DNA of 64,000 nucleotides. It comes from Flavobacterium denitrificans DSM 15936 (GTDB taxonomy: Bacteria > Bacteroidota > Bacteroidia > Flavobacteriales > Flavobacteriaceae). Each line of letters opens with the position of its first letter. Within the stretch, counting starts at the first letter, position 1. The position numbers were made by a program, and so were the translations under genes. The stretch lies in contig NZ_AUDL01000011.1 of assembly GCF_000425445.1 (NCBI RefSeq), positions 124,001 to 188,000 on the forward strand, written 5' to 3'. This document shows positions 52,906 through 62,670 of this stretch, one piece after another. The notes below the pieces were generated by a model. The model did no database searches. It saw only the letters and a program-made list of their open reading frames with translations, and was not told where the DNA came from.

Positions 52906-54702
52906 ATGGAATCTATTAGAAACATTGCAATTATTGCCCACGTCGATCACGGTAAAACCACTTTGGTTGATAAAATTATGTATCACTGTCAATTATTTCG
53001 TGAAAACGAAAATACAGGTGATTTAATTCTTGATAATAACGATTTAGAGCGTGAGAGAGGTATTACTATTACTTCTAAAAACGTATCAGTTCAATATAAA
53101 GGAACAAAAATCAATATTATTGACACTCCAGGCCACGCGGATTTTGGAGGTGAAGTTGAACGTGTATTGAACATGGCCGATGGTGTATGTTTGTTAGTGG
53201 ATGCTTTTGAAGGGCCAATGCCACAAACGCGTTTCGTACTACAAAAAGCTATTGATTTAGGTTTGAAACCGTGTGTAGTTATCAACAAAGTTGATAAAGA
53301 AAACTGTACTCCTGAAGAAGTTCACGAAAAAGTTTTTGACTTAATGTTTGAATTGGGTGCTACTGAAGAGCAATTGGATTTTCCAACTGTTTACGGTTCA
53401 GCTAAAAACAACTGGATGTCTGATGATTGGAAAGTTCAAACACAAAACATTGAGCCATTATTAGATATGGTTATCAAAAATGTTCCTGCTCCAAAAGTTG
53501 CTGAAGGAACTCCACAAATGTTGATTACTTCTTTAGATTTCTCTTCTTTCACAGGTCGTATCGCTATTGGTCGTCTTGAAAGAGGTACTTTGAAAGAAGG
53601 TTCTCCAATTTCTTTGGTTAAAAGAGATGGAAAAGTTATCAAATCAAGAATTAAAGAATTGCATACTTTCGAAGGTTTAGGCCGTAGAAAAGTAGAAGAA
53701 GTTGTTGCTGGTGATATCTGTGCTGTTGTAGGTATTGAAGGTTTTGAAATTGGTGATACTATCGCTGACTTTGAAAACCCAGAAGCTTTACAGACAATTG
53801 CTATTGACGAGCCAACAATGTCTATGTTGTTTACAATTAACGATTCACCTTTCTTTGGTAAAGAAGGTAAATTTGTTACTTCTCGTCATATCCGTGAAAG
53901 ATTGACAAAAGAGTTGGAGAAAAACTTAGCGATGAAAGTTGGAGAAACTGATTCTGCTGATAAATTCATGGTTTTTGGTCGTGGTGTACTTCACTTGTCA
54001 GTTCTTATCGAAACTATGAGAAGAGAAGGGTATGAGTTGCAAATTGGTCAGCCACAAGTTATTATCAAAGAAGTTGATGGTGTTAAATGTGAGCCAATTG
54101 AGGAATTAACTATCGACTTGCCAGAAAACCTTTCAGGTAGAGCGGTTGAATTTGTAACGATCCGTAAAGGTGAAATGCTTTCTATGGAAGGTAAAGGAGA
54201 GCGTATGATTATTAAATTCAACATTCCATCTCGTGGAATTATCGGTTTAAGAAATCAATTGCTTACTGCTACTGCTGGTGAAGCTATTATGGCACACCGT
54301 TTCATCGGATACGAACCATACAAAGGAGAAATTCCTGGACGTAACAACGGTTCATTAATTTCTATGGAAAATGGAAAAGCAATTCCTTACTCTATCGATA
54401 AATTACAAGATCGTGGTAAATTCTTCGTTGATCCTAACGAGGATATCTACGAAGGACAAGTAATTGGAGAAAATACTCGTAGTGACGATATGACTGTTAA
54501 CGTTACTAAAACGAAAAAACTTTCTAACGTACGTTCTTCTGGAGCTGATGATAAAGCTAGAATTATTCCGGCTATCAAATTCTCTTTAGAAGAAGCTTTA
54601 GAGTACATTCAAAAAGATGAGTACGTTGAAGTTACTCCAAAATCTCTTCGTTTAAGAAAGATTTACTTGAGTGAAACTGATAGAAAAAGATATAAAATCT
54701 AA
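52906..54702 (+). CDS. typA: Ribosome-binding GTPase TypA/BipA
   Basis: A 598-residue translational GTPase. The G motifs are AHVDHGKTT (G1, residues 11-19), RGITITSKN (G2 region), [11 protein letters not shown] (G3) and NKVDKEN (G4). Domain II, an EF-G-like domain III/V pair and the TypA-specific C-terminal domain (about 480-598; [32 protein letters not shown]) follow. TypA acts on the ribosome in 50S assembly and stress adaptation. Length is typical. It is monocistronic with its own terminator. Confidence 0.97.
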   Translation: MESIRNIAIIAHVDHGKTTLVDKIMYHCQLFRENENTGDLILDNNDLERERGITITSKNVSVQYKGTKINIIDTPGHADFGGEVERVLNMADGVCLLVDAFEGPMPQTRFVLQKAIDLGLKPCVVINKVDKENCTPEEVHEKVFDLMFELGATEEQLDFPTVYGSAKNNWMSDDWKVQTQNIEPLLDMVIKNVPAPKVAEGTPQMLITSLDFSSFTGRIAIGRLERGTLKEGSPISLVKRDGKVIKSRIKELHTFEGLGRRKVEEVVAGDICAVVGIEGFEIGDTIADFENPEALQTIAIDEPTMSMLFTINDSPFFGKEGKFVTSRHIRERLTKELEKNLAMKVGETDSADKFMVFGRGVLHLSVLIETMRREGYELQIGQPQVIIKEVDGVKCEPIEELTIDLPENLSGRAVEFVTIRKGEMLSMEGKGERMIIKFNIPSRGIIGLRNQLLTATAGEAIMAHRFIGYEPYKGEIPGRNNGSLISMENGKAIPYSIDKLQDRGKFFVDPNEDIYEGQVIGENTRSDDMTVNVTKTKKLSNVRSSGADDKARIIPAIKFSLEEALEYIQKDEYVEVTPKSLRLRKIYLSETDRKRYKI

Positions 54703-54726
54703 TTGATTTTAAGTCTCAATATAAAA

Positions 54727-54778
54727 AATCCCAAATTCCTCCCGAAGTCTCGGTACTGGAGTTTGGGATTCTTTTTTT
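54727..54778 (+). terminator. Terminator of typA
   Basis: AATCCCAAA (54727-54735) pairs with TTTGGGATT (54762-54770); the 26-nt interior can fold further (CCGAAGTCTCGG). A run of seven T residues follows. Confidence 0.75.
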
Positions 54779-54822
54779 AGGAATATTTGGTTTTGGGTTT
54801 TAAAATTTGGAATTTTAAAAGG

Positions 54823-57267
54823 TTATCTTTTCAAACTAAAATGGCCTTTTGTTTCTCGGCCATCTTCTAGTTTTAAAGTGTACCAATAATCGTCGGCAGG
54901 CATTGGATTGCCAGTAAAAGTTCCGTCCCAACCATCACCTGAAGCTATTATTTGTTTGATTAATTTTCCATAGCGATCAAAAATATAGACTTTCGTTTTT
55001 GAATTAAAGGTAGCATTAGCACCGAGAATGTTCCAATAATCATTATAGCCGTCATTATTTGGAGTAAAGAATTGTGGTATGCCAAGTACAGCAACGGTTT
55101 TGCTTACCAAGCCGCAGTTCTTTTTGTCATTTATGTAAACCTCATAAATTCCTGCTTTTAAATTGTCAAATACATTTGAATCCTGAAATGGATTATTTGG
55201 ATAGTCTAGACTGTATTCGTAATCTCCTTTTCCGGAAACATTGATGGTAATTTTATTAGAATTATCCATTTTTAAATCAACAATATCAAACCTTTCTATT
55301 GTTGCTTTGTTGGAAGCTGTTACCTCGATGGTTCTTGTTTTGTTGCAATTATTTTTATTGGTCACGGTCACTGTGTACGTTCCTGTGCTATTGACCTCTA
55401 GTGTATGGTTTTTTTTATTAGGTATTTCGTTCCCATCTTTTTCCCAGTTAAAAGAATAATCAGCTAATGTGCTGAGATCGTCGATTCCTGCATTTAGTTT
55501 TACAAAATAAGATGCATTATCATCGCAGATATTAGTTGTAGTATTTTCGGCAAGTTGTGGTAATTTAATGACATCAAGTTTTATTTTGCTGATACCAAAA
55601 CATTGATTTCCTTCTTCTATTCGTGCAAAAGCAAAATCAGTATAGGGTACTCTATTTTTATATTTCGAAGGATCACTAATAGCATTTTGTTCCAATAATG
55701 CATCATTTTCAGACGAATAGTATTTTAATTCTTGATTGTTAGTAACAGGGATTCCTACTTCGTTTAAATTAAACAAATGTATGCCGTCTTCAGTTCCATC
55801 ATCATCACATACGGAATTCAGTGTATAGATTTTTTCTGGAATCATATTCGCTTTTAAAACAAGGTTTGATACAATGCTGCATTTTGTTCTTGAATTAGTT
55901 ACTCTTACAAATAAAGTTTGTGGATTGCTTGTATTAGTGTAGGCAAAAGGTAACGGATTGATGTTGTTTACGGCATCACTATTATTTATAAAAAAAGAAG
56001 TTTCTAGGTCAGTATTGTTATTAGTGAGCAGGCTATTAGCTTCGTTTAAGTTGAATAATACGTGTCCGTTTGCGTTTTCACCAACATCACATTGTGCAAG
56101 AGTGCTATTATTGAAGACTGGAGGGGGAACTACAATAATTTTGATTTCTCCAATTGCTGCACTAAGTGTGGCGTGTGAAGCCTTTATGAATATAGATTGT
56201 TCAAATAATGTAGTATTGCTAAAAGGGGTTGCCAGTTCATTGGTATTGTTTTCAGCGTCAATTTGAGTTGGATAATAATGAATTTCGAGAGATGAAATGT
56301 CATCATTACTAAAAATTAATTTTGTTAGTTGATCCAGATAGATATTGGTTTTTCCGTCAAGGGGATTTGAATCATTTCCATCGCAAACTTCAACCTGATT
56401 TTTAGGAATAATTATCTTATCGCTTATTTTTAGAGTGAAAGAACTAGTTGTAAAACATTGAGTGGCTAAATTAGTCACTCTTGCAAAAATTGTTTCTGGA
56501 CTTGTTGTGATTTTATATTCCGTTGGATTTTCTATCGGATATGCATTGATGATGGCGTCATTTGCCGAATTGTGATACGTAATTTTTACATTGGTCTGTG
56601 TTCCTGCAATTTTTGGAGAATTTGTGGTTAGGTCAAAATTTATAGTTGAATTGCCGCCAGAACTATAATCTGATTTTAAAATATCTAATTCTGTCGTTGC
56701 TGATGTGCTTATAGTTGGAGCTTCGTCGAATGTCGCAGTTCCAATCCATTCCAAGGAAAAATTACTGACACCAATAGGCCTGTCTATAACAACAAAATAA
56801 GATTCACCTGCATTAGCATCTATCCATCTGATATAGCCGTCACCTTTGAACGATGGGCCTTCGGAAAAGTCTTCATAATCGCCAGTCATTCCGGTATGAT
56901 TAGTCGTCAATTTTGCTGCGTTCGGATTTGTAGTGGAACATCTAATAGGTGAAATTAATGATGCGCAATTTGCATTTGGGCCAAACACGAAAAAGTCAAA
57001 ATCTTCATTTAGATCATTGCTTTCGGGTTTGATTATAAAACCAAATGTGCCAGAAGTCTTTATGGAGATTTTAAGCCACAAACTATTATGTTCGAATGAA
57101 TCGCAGCTAGTTTTCAAATCGATTTCTTGGATATTTCCAAATCCTTGAAGACTTAAATCTTTAAATCCAGAGTTCCCACAAACAGCAAGTGCATCACTGC
57201 AATCGTTTTGTGAATAAATATTGAAAGAAAATAAAAATAGAATTAGTAGAGTTTTACATAAGCTCAT
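54823..57267 (-). CDS. T9SS type B sorted surface protein
   Basis: An 814-residue secreted protein with a signal peptide (1-19, ending IYSQ). An N-terminal domain with paired cysteines (NDCSDALAVCGNSGF; SLWLKISIKTSGTFGF) resembles the bacterial pre-peptidase-like domain of large Bacteroidota exoproteins. Several Ig-like beta-sandwich repeats follow (about 190-630), each with a CD-x-G/D-like start, then a PKD-like region and the gliding-motility-associated C-terminal domain (FFTPNNDGYNDYWNI, IFDRYGKLI, ending GHFSLKR). The protein is exported by T9SS and probably attached to the surface or involved in adhesion/gliding. It is 57 bp after the choice-of-anchor L gene and likely in the same operon. 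Confidence 0.88.
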   Translation of the reverse strand: MSLCKTLLILFLFSFNIYSQNDCSDALAVCGNSGFKDLSLQGFGNIQEIDLKTSCDSFEHNSLWLKISIKTSGTFGFIIKPESNDLNEDFDFFVFGPNANCASLISPIRCSTTNPNAAKLTTNHTGMTGDYEDFSEGPSFKGDGYIRWIDANAGESYFVVIDRPIGVSNFSLEWIGTATFDEAPTISTSATTELDILKSDYSSGGNSTINFDLTTNSPKIAGTQTNVKITYHNSANDAIINAYPIENPTEYKITTSPETIFARVTNLATQCFTTSSFTLKISDKIIIPKNQVEVCDGNDSNPLDGKTNIYLDQLTKLIFSNDDISSLEIHYYPTQIDAENNTNELATPFSNTTLFEQSIFIKASHATLSAAIGEIKIIVVPPPVFNNSTLAQCDVGENANGHVLFNLNEANSLLTNNNTDLETSFFINNSDAVNNINPLPFAYTNTSNPQTLFVRVTNSRTKCSIVSNLVLKANMIPEKIYTLNSVCDDDGTEDGIHLFNLNEVGIPVTNNQELKYYSSENDALLEQNAISDPSKYKNRVPYTDFAFARIEEGNQCFGISKIKLDVIKLPQLAENTTTNICDDNASYFVKLNAGIDDLSTLADYSFNWEKDGNEIPNKKNHTLEVNSTGTYTVTVTNKNNCNKTRTIEVTASNKATIERFDIVDLKMDNSNKITINVSGKGDYEYSLDYPNNPFQDSNVFDNLKAGIYEVYINDKKNCGLVSKTVAVLGIPQFFTPNNDGYNDYWNILGANATFNSKTKVYIFDRYGKLIKQIIASGDGWDGTFTGNPMPADDYWYTLKLEDGRETKGHFSLKR

Positions 57268-57324
57268 CTTAAATGGATTTTATGTAAATATAAGGTAAAT
57301 TCTACAGAATTTTAACAGAAAATC

Positions 57325-59667
57325 TTATCTTTTCAAACTAAAATGACCTTTAACGTTTTTGCCATCAACAAAAAGAAGTGTAAACCAATAATCATCAGAC
57401 GGAAGTTGTTCGCCATTGAAAATGCCATTCCAGCCTGTGCTGTTTTGGTTCATTTGTTTTAAAAATTTCCCATAACGGTCAAAAATGCGAATCGTATAAT
57501 TTGGCATTTGGCTAATGTTTGTAATTGCCCATAAGTCATTATATCCATCGTCGTTAGGAGTAAAAAAACGTGGATAATCTAGAACATAAACTAACAATCT
57601 GTTAGAAAATCCACAGCCGTTTTTGTTTCTTGCAACGGCATAATAAACACCCGGTTGTACTCCAATAAATTCTGGGCTATCTTGAAAAAAGTTTCCATCT
57701 AACGAGAATTCATAATTTCCGGAGCCGGTATATTTTATCAAAACCGAATTTTCATTTGCAGAAAAATCTTTTACAATAGCCTCAGTCAGTGTAGCCGTTT
57801 CAGTTAAAATTACAGTGAATTTTTTTGTTTTCTGACATCCGTTTGCATCTGTTACGGTAACCGAGTAATCGCCAGGTGTACTAACGGTTATTGAATTTGA
57901 AGTGCTGTTTCCAGGATTCCATAAATAGCTGCTAAAACCTGTTGCGACTGTTAGTGTAACATCATCATCTTTACAAATGTATTTTGATTCATCTTCAAAA
58001 TTTGGCGGATTAAAAGTATTTACAACAAGCGCAACTGGTGAAATATTGTAGCAATCAGCGCCATTTATAATTCGGGCATAAATTGTTTGATTGAGCGCAA
58101 CTGTATTTTTGAAAATATTAGGCAATACATTTGTCTCGGTTACTGCATCGCTGCCACTTAAAAAATAATGCACTTCCATGCCAGCTGGCAAACCTGCTAT
58201 TAATTGAGGCGTAGCTTGTGCATTAAGATCAAATTGATAAAGACCATCTTGTACGCCATCTGCATCACATGTTTCAATTGGGTTTTGAGAAGTAATTGTA
58301 TTGTTTGAAATCTGAAGTTTTATTTCAGCAATTTTAAAACAGCCGTACTTATTTTCAATTCTTCCAAAAACAGTTTGATTGACAGTTTTATTCGAGTATT
58401 TTTCGGGATTCGCAATAGGGTTTGTTTCGGATTCAGCATCGGCTAAAGCTTCATAATAGCCATTATTTGTAATATCAGACGCATTATTTTTAATGATATT
58501 ATCAGCTTTTTTTAAGTTGAAAATGCTTATTCCATCAACATTATCATCACATTGCAGCAAAGTTGTATTTGTCGAAAGAATTTCAGGAGCATAATCAATT
58601 TTTATTTCACCCGAAGCAACACAAAGTGTACCATTTACAGAAGCTTCCACTCTATAAGTACCAGCATCGGTAGCTTCAAAAGTAGGGTTTGTACTAAGGA
58701 TTGTTGCTGGATTATCTTTTTTGTACCATTTGAATGTATAATTGGCATTACTTAGTTTGGGATCTAAATATACTCTTTCTCCAAAACAGGCTGGATTGTT
58801 TCCTGCAATAGTTCGGTCTTCCCCTAGAGAAATGCTAGAGGTAAAACTACCTGCTTCAAGAAAAATTGCTGATTCAAGATTTCTATTCCTATCATCTGCA
58901 ATTACAATTTTTACATGGTATGTTTTTCCTGCAGTTACATTAGTTTGGGCAGTCATAACTTTTGTTTGACCGGCATAGTTTATAGCACTAGTGTTGTTGT
59001 TCAAGCCATTAAAATAACCTTCATTCGCGGCATCGCAACCGGTGTAGGTAATTCCACCCGGCCTTGTTCCAGCATTGATTTTAGGACGAATGTTTATAGA
59101 TGAAACAGGAGTGTTAGTTTTTGGTATAATGGCTAAATTTTCATATGGATTTATTGTTCCCACTTCTTTTATTAAAAAAGCAAAACCATCAGAATATTGA
59201 CATGGATAATCATACTGATATTCATTTGAAGCAAAAATATAATTGAAACTCAATGAATTTGCTGAAGCAACAAAATCAAATTCCAATACTGTTGCATTTA
59301 TGGAATGAATGCCTAATGTTTGATCCAAATCTGTGTCTCCAAGCCAATTCGGACTATCATTGCTGACAAGTTCGCTAACAAAAGGCCCAATTGCACTTTG
59401 CGCGGTTGATGATGCCAAAACGATTCCTTCTGCAAAAGGGAAATTGCTTCCATTGCTGTTAAAATATGCAAAACTCTGTTTCCCAGCTCTGAATGTGTCT
59501 CCCTTTCCAGTAGAATTGGAAGCGGCTGCGCAAGCACTATTTACCAAAACATTTTCAATAAGTTGTTGAGGCGTACGTTGATCATCTACACTAATATATT
59601 GAGCGTTCATCTTGTACGATAAACAACAAATAAAAAAAACAGATAATAATTTTTTTAGATGACCCAT
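57325..59667 (-). CDS. Choice-of-anchor L domain protein, T9SS type B sorted
   Basis: A 780-residue secreted protein with a signal peptide (about 1-22, ending MNAQ). The choice-of-anchor L domain (about 28-270) shows TPQQLIENVLVNSACAA, FPFAEGIVLAS, SLSFNYIFASNEYQYDYP and FAFLIKE. Ig-like domains (about 280-690) follow, and the last ~80 residues are the type B sorting domain (FFTPNDDGYNDLWAI, IFDRYGKFLK, ending GHFSLKR). The start codon is only 15 bp after the ABC permease stop codon, so transcription from the ABC operon is likely. Partner proteins and ligand are unknown. Confidence 0.9.
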   Translation of the reverse strand: MGHLKKLLSVFFICCLSYKMNAQYISVDDQRTPQQLIENVLVNSACAAASNSTGKGDTFRAGKQSFAYFNSNGSNFPFAEGIVLASSTAQSAIGPFVSELVSNDSPNWLGDTDLDQTLGIHSINATVLEFDFVASANSLSFNYIFASNEYQYDYPCQYSDGFAFLIKEVGTINPYENLAIIPKTNTPVSSINIRPKINAGTRPGGITYTGCDAANEGYFNGLNNNTSAINYAGQTKVMTAQTNVTAGKTYHVKIVIADDRNRNLESAIFLEAGSFTSSISLGEDRTIAGNNPACFGERVYLDPKLSNANYTFKWYKKDNPATILSTNPTFEATDAGTYRVEASVNGTLCVASGEIKIDYAPEILSTNTTLLQCDDNVDGISIFNLKKADNIIKNNASDITNNGYYEALADAESETNPIANPEKYSNKTVNQTVFGRIENKYGCFKIAEIKLQISNNTITSQNPIETCDADGVQDGLYQFDLNAQATPQLIAGLPAGMEVHYFLSGSDAVTETNVLPNIFKNTVALNQTIYARIINGADCYNISPVALVVNTFNPPNFEDESKYICKDDDVTLTVATGFSSYLWNPGNSTSNSITVSTPGDYSVTVTDANGCQKTKKFTVILTETATLTEAIVKDFSANENSVLIKYTGSGNYEFSLDGNFFQDSPEFIGVQPGVYYAVARNKNGCGFSNRLLVYVLDYPRFFTPNDDGYNDLWAITNISQMPNYTIRIFDRYGKFLKQMNQNSTGWNGIFNGEQLPSDDYWFTLLFVDGKNVKGHFSLKR

Positions 59668-59682
59668 AACCTAACAAATATA

Positions 59683-60519
59683 TTACAAATCTCGCTTTTT
59701 TAATAATTTGTACGAGAGGAAAATGAACAAAAACGTCCAGATTAAAACGATAATGATAGAATAATAGTGTACGCCGTAGTCTTTTGTGTTTTCAACCCCA
59801 ATTTGTGTCCCAATGTTTTTTACAACGGATAACCTGGTGAAAGGCTCAATTATTAAATTTGACATGGCTTCTAAAGGAAAAAATTTCATAATAGTAAAAC
59901 CAACAGTGCTATCAGGAAAGAGTTTGAAAATCAATAAACCTTTTGCAATTCCTTCAAAAATATTCCATACTAAAAGAAATCCTAAGGCAAAAGCAGAACG
60001 TTTTACCAAAATTCCCAAGAACAAACAGAATGAAAAGAATCCTGTAAGTTTTACAAAAAAAGCTAAAAGATATTCTAAATCAGAAAAGATGATTCCGAAT
60101 TCATTATAAGACGAAAAAGATAATCCAAGAATCAAGCTCATGATAAAAACGAAAACCGTTGAGGCAAATGCAAAAAGGACCACAGTAAGGAATTTTGACC
60201 AGATAAATTCTTTTTTGCTCAATCCGTCAATTAGATTTTGTTTTAATGTTCCATAGCTATATTCATTAGCCATCATCGAAACAATTACAATAGCAAGAAA
60301 CAATTTTAGAATAGCTGCAATATAAGTATTAAAGTGCCATATAAAAGGGAAATTGAAAATCCCCATTTCGGCTAAATGAAATTTAAATGGCCCAATATCA
60401 AATTTTATGGAAGCAATTAATGCTATAAAAGAAAGCAGAATGAAATAAGCTAAAGTTAGTATTTTGCTGGCTTTGTTTTTCCAGATTTTTTGAAGTTCTA
60501 TAGAGATAAGTCGGTTCAT
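59683..60519 (-). CDS. ABC transporter permease
   Basis: A 278-residue membrane protein with about six transmembrane segments. MNRLISIELQKIWKNKASKI at the start and MANEYSYGTLKQNLIDGLSK are typical of ABC-2 type permeases. It pairs with the ATPase gene 3 bp upstream. ABC-2 systems of this kind usually export or clear hydrophobic compounds or peptides; the substrate is unknown. It is followed after 15 bp by the choice-of-anchor L gene. Confidence 0.85.
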   Translation of the reverse strand: MNRLISIELQKIWKNKASKILTLAYFILLSFIALIASIKFDIGPFKFHLAEMGIFNFPFIWHFNTYIAAILKLFLAIVIVSMMANEYSYGTLKQNLIDGLSKKEFIWSKFLTVVLFAFASTVFVFIMSLILGLSFSSYNEFGIIFSDLEYLLAFFVKLTGFFSFCLFLGILVKRSAFALGFLLVWNIFEGIAKGLLIFKLFPDSTVGFTIMKFFPLEAMSNLIIEPFTRLSVVKNIGTQIGVENTKDYGVHYYSIIIVLIWTFLFIFLSYKLLKKRDL

Positions 60520-60522
60520 GGT

Positions 60523-61434
60523 TTAGTTTTTTTGAATGGTAGCGTTTTTGGTTAATTCTAAAAATTGAGCTTCTAGACTGTTTCTGCGTTTTATTAAATG
60601 ATTTAAAACAATGTTTTTTGAGAATAAAAACTGATTTAAATCTGAAGCATCTAATTCGGATTTTAGGTAAACCAAAATTTTTCCTTCTTCTTCCTTGATA
60701 TGATCCACATTCGGGTGATTGCTTAAAATAGATTTTAAAGCAAGATTGTCATTAGAAGAAATTTCAAAAAAGCCTTCATTTGCAGACATTTCATCAACTG
60801 AACCAGAATATAAAATTTCGCCTTTTCGCAAAACGACGACATGGGAGCATACTTTTTCGACTTCATCCAATAAATGTGATGCCAATAAAATGGTTGTTCC
60901 CTGCGATGCAATTTCTTTAATAATATCACGAATCTGATGAATTCCCTGCGGATCCAAACCATTAGTTGGCTCATCTAAAATCAGGATTTCAGGATCATTC
61001 AAAAGTGCCGATGCGATTGCCAAACGCTGTTTCATCCCTAAAGAAAAAGTGCTGAATTTGCTGTCTTTTCTTTCCGTCAAACCTACAAGATTCAGTTTTT
61101 CTTCTATTTTAGAATAATTGATGCTTTTAATTTTACAGACTAATTTTAGGTTTTCTTCAGCTGTCATATAAGGATAAAAGTTTGGACGCTCGATAATGGC
61201 TCCTACTTTTTTTAAGGCTTCATGCGTTTGCAGTTGCCCGTCAAACCATTTGTAATTGCCTGATGTTTCGTTTACAACATTCAAAACAATTCCTAAAGTA
61301 GTTGATTTTCCGCTTCCGTTAGGGCCAAGAATGCCATAAACGTGTCCTTTTTGAATGCTGAATGATACATTTTTGAGCGCTTGAATGCGCCCGTATCTTT
61401 TGCTGAGATTTTCGATTGTAAGAATGGTTTCCAA
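60523..61434 (-). CDS. ABC transporter ATP-binding protein
   Basis: A 303-residue ATPase. Walker A GPNGSGKSTT (38-47), the Q loop region, signature FSLGMKQRLAIA (about 130-141), Walker B ILILDEPTNGLD and the switch His in LLASHLL are all present. A C-terminal extension (about 215-303) is typical of drug/bacitracin-type ABC-2 ATPases. It is the first gene of the leftward unit that continues into the permease and probably the two T9SS proteins. Confidence 0.92.
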   Translation of the reverse strand: METILTIENLSKRYGRIQALKNVSFSIQKGHVYGILGPNGSGKSTTLGIVLNVVNETSGNYKWFDGQLQTHEALKKVGAIIERPNFYPYMTAEENLKLVCKIKSINYSKIEEKLNLVGLTERKDSKFSTFSLGMKQRLAIASALLNDPEILILDEPTNGLDPQGIHQIRDIIKEIASQGTTILLASHLLDEVEKVCSHVVVLRKGEILYSGSVDEMSANEGFFEISSNDNLALKSILSNHPNVDHIKEEEGKILVYLKSELDASDLNQFLFSKNIVLNHLIKRRNSLEAQFLELTKNATIQKN

Positions 61435-61477
61435 GTTTTTCGGTTTTAGTTTTTAGTAAGACGAATCAACTTTAATA

Positions 61478-61510
61478 TTGTTACGCTAAATTTTATTTAA
61501 TGTAAATTTG
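61478..61510 (+). promoter_or_regulatory. Promoter of the gene at 61528
   Basis: TTG (61478-61480), 22-bp spacer, TAAATTTG (61503-61510). The predicted transcript start is about 10 bp before the ATG, giving a nearly leaderless mRNA. Confidence 0.55.
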
Positions 61511-61527
61511 TACTAAAGATATTCAAA

Positions 61528-62580
61528 ATGAGCGAGCCTTTAATGGTTTTAAAAAAACCTTCATACCCTTTAACACAACCACTTTTAAGTTATTTAGACA
61601 GATTCGAGCGTATTTCGAAAGTTTCTGTCTTTTATGATGACTTATTGCGATTTACCGGCTCAATCAATGTTTATGATAAAAATGAAACCGATACATTGTG
61701 GATTCGCGTGTATTATAACGAATTCGAAAGAAATGAAATTGATTTGAATCTGAAGAAAATTTATTCGCTTTTGCACTCTGATGGAAACAGCGAGATTATT
61801 CAGTTTCTAAATATTGATGCCATTGATTATTGTACTTTCGGAAATTCAAAACCTTTCCGGATTAAAGTTCGAAATATCCTTAATGACAATTACGTTCATT
61901 TTTACATCAAAAAAGCCGATGCCTCCAGAATTTACGGATTGGAACTGGAAGATATTCTTTCGCCAGATAAAATCAACTTTTTGGTTTACAATGACACTTT
62001 GATCGAAGAACATATTATCGGAATTCCCGGCGATGTTTTTATGGATACTTTATTAGACAAATGCACCGAAACAGAAAAAGCACAAATCGCAAAAGAATTT
62101 GTAAAGTTTAATGAACGTTGTATGATTAGGCTTTTAGGCGATATGCGCGCGTACAATTATGTAATTGTGCCAATTCATGATTTTGATCAGGTGGTTTATA
62201 AAATTCGTCCGATTGATTTTGATCAGCAATGTTATGAGGGAAATTTCAAAGTTTATCGTCCGCAGTTTTTCAAGGAAAATTATCCAATGATTCAACTTAT
62301 AAAAGAGAAATTAGAAGAACGTTCGATTATTCAATATAAGGATGAAGAAAGAGCTATTTTGGCAAAACGTATACATTCGGCCGAAACCAGAATTAAAAAA
62401 TTACTGAATATAATGTGCCATGATACCATTTCGACACCAGAACATTTGAATCAGCTCAAAATGGAATTGTATCGATATACCAATGATATGAAATTCAAAA
62501 ATGCAAAATCAATGGGACATATCATGCACGCCGCGTTTGAGTTTATAACGCGTAATTTTAAAAACACTAACTTAGTTTAA
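61528..62580 (+). CDS. Conserved-looking protein with possible kinase-like motif set
   Basis: A 350-residue cytosolic protein; I do not recognise a named family. There is no signal peptide or membrane helix. Several short motifs line up with a protein-kinase-like fold. HFYIKKAD (125-132) could be the beta-3 Lys strand, and ELED (139-142) could be the helix C Glu. LGDMRAYNYVIVP (203-215) has the D-x4-N spacing of the catalytic loop, and IRPIDFDQ (227-234) resembles the metal-binding DFG. The C-terminal third (about 255-350) is helical with HDTISTPEHLNQLKMELYRY. The motif match is an inference from spacing only. The gene is divergent from the ABC operon and 90 bp before a lipoprotein gene in the same direction. 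Confidence 0.6.
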   Translation: MSEPLMVLKKPSYPLTQPLLSYLDRFERISKVSVFYDDLLRFTGSINVYDKNETDTLWIRVYYNEFERNEIDLNLKKIYSLLHSDGNSEIIQFLNIDAIDYCTFGNSKPFRIKVRNILNDNYVHFYIKKADASRIYGLELEDILSPDKINFLVYNDTLIEEHIIGIPGDVFMDTLLDKCTETEKAQIAKEFVKFNERCMIRLLGDMRAYNYVIVPIHDFDQVVYKIRPIDFDQQCYEGNFKVYRPQFFKENYPMIQLIKEKLEERSIIQYKDEERAILAKRIHSAETRIKKLLNIMCHDTISTPEHLNQLKMELYRYTNDMKFKNAKSMGHIMHAAFEFITRNFKNTNLV

Positions 62581-62590
62581 AAGAATTTTA

Positions 62591-62650
62591 TCATATAAGT
62601 CATATAAGTTCATAAAACAAAACTTAAATTTTCTTATATTACTTATATGG
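62591..62650. repeat. Inverted repeat of the TATAAGT family
   Basis: CATATAAGTCATATAAG near 62592 is mirrored by CTTATATTACTTATATG ending near 62648, matching at 16 of 17 positions. The motif is shared with the element at 23161-23235. Confidence 0.65.
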
Positions 62651-62670
62651 TAAAAAAATAAATCGATCTT

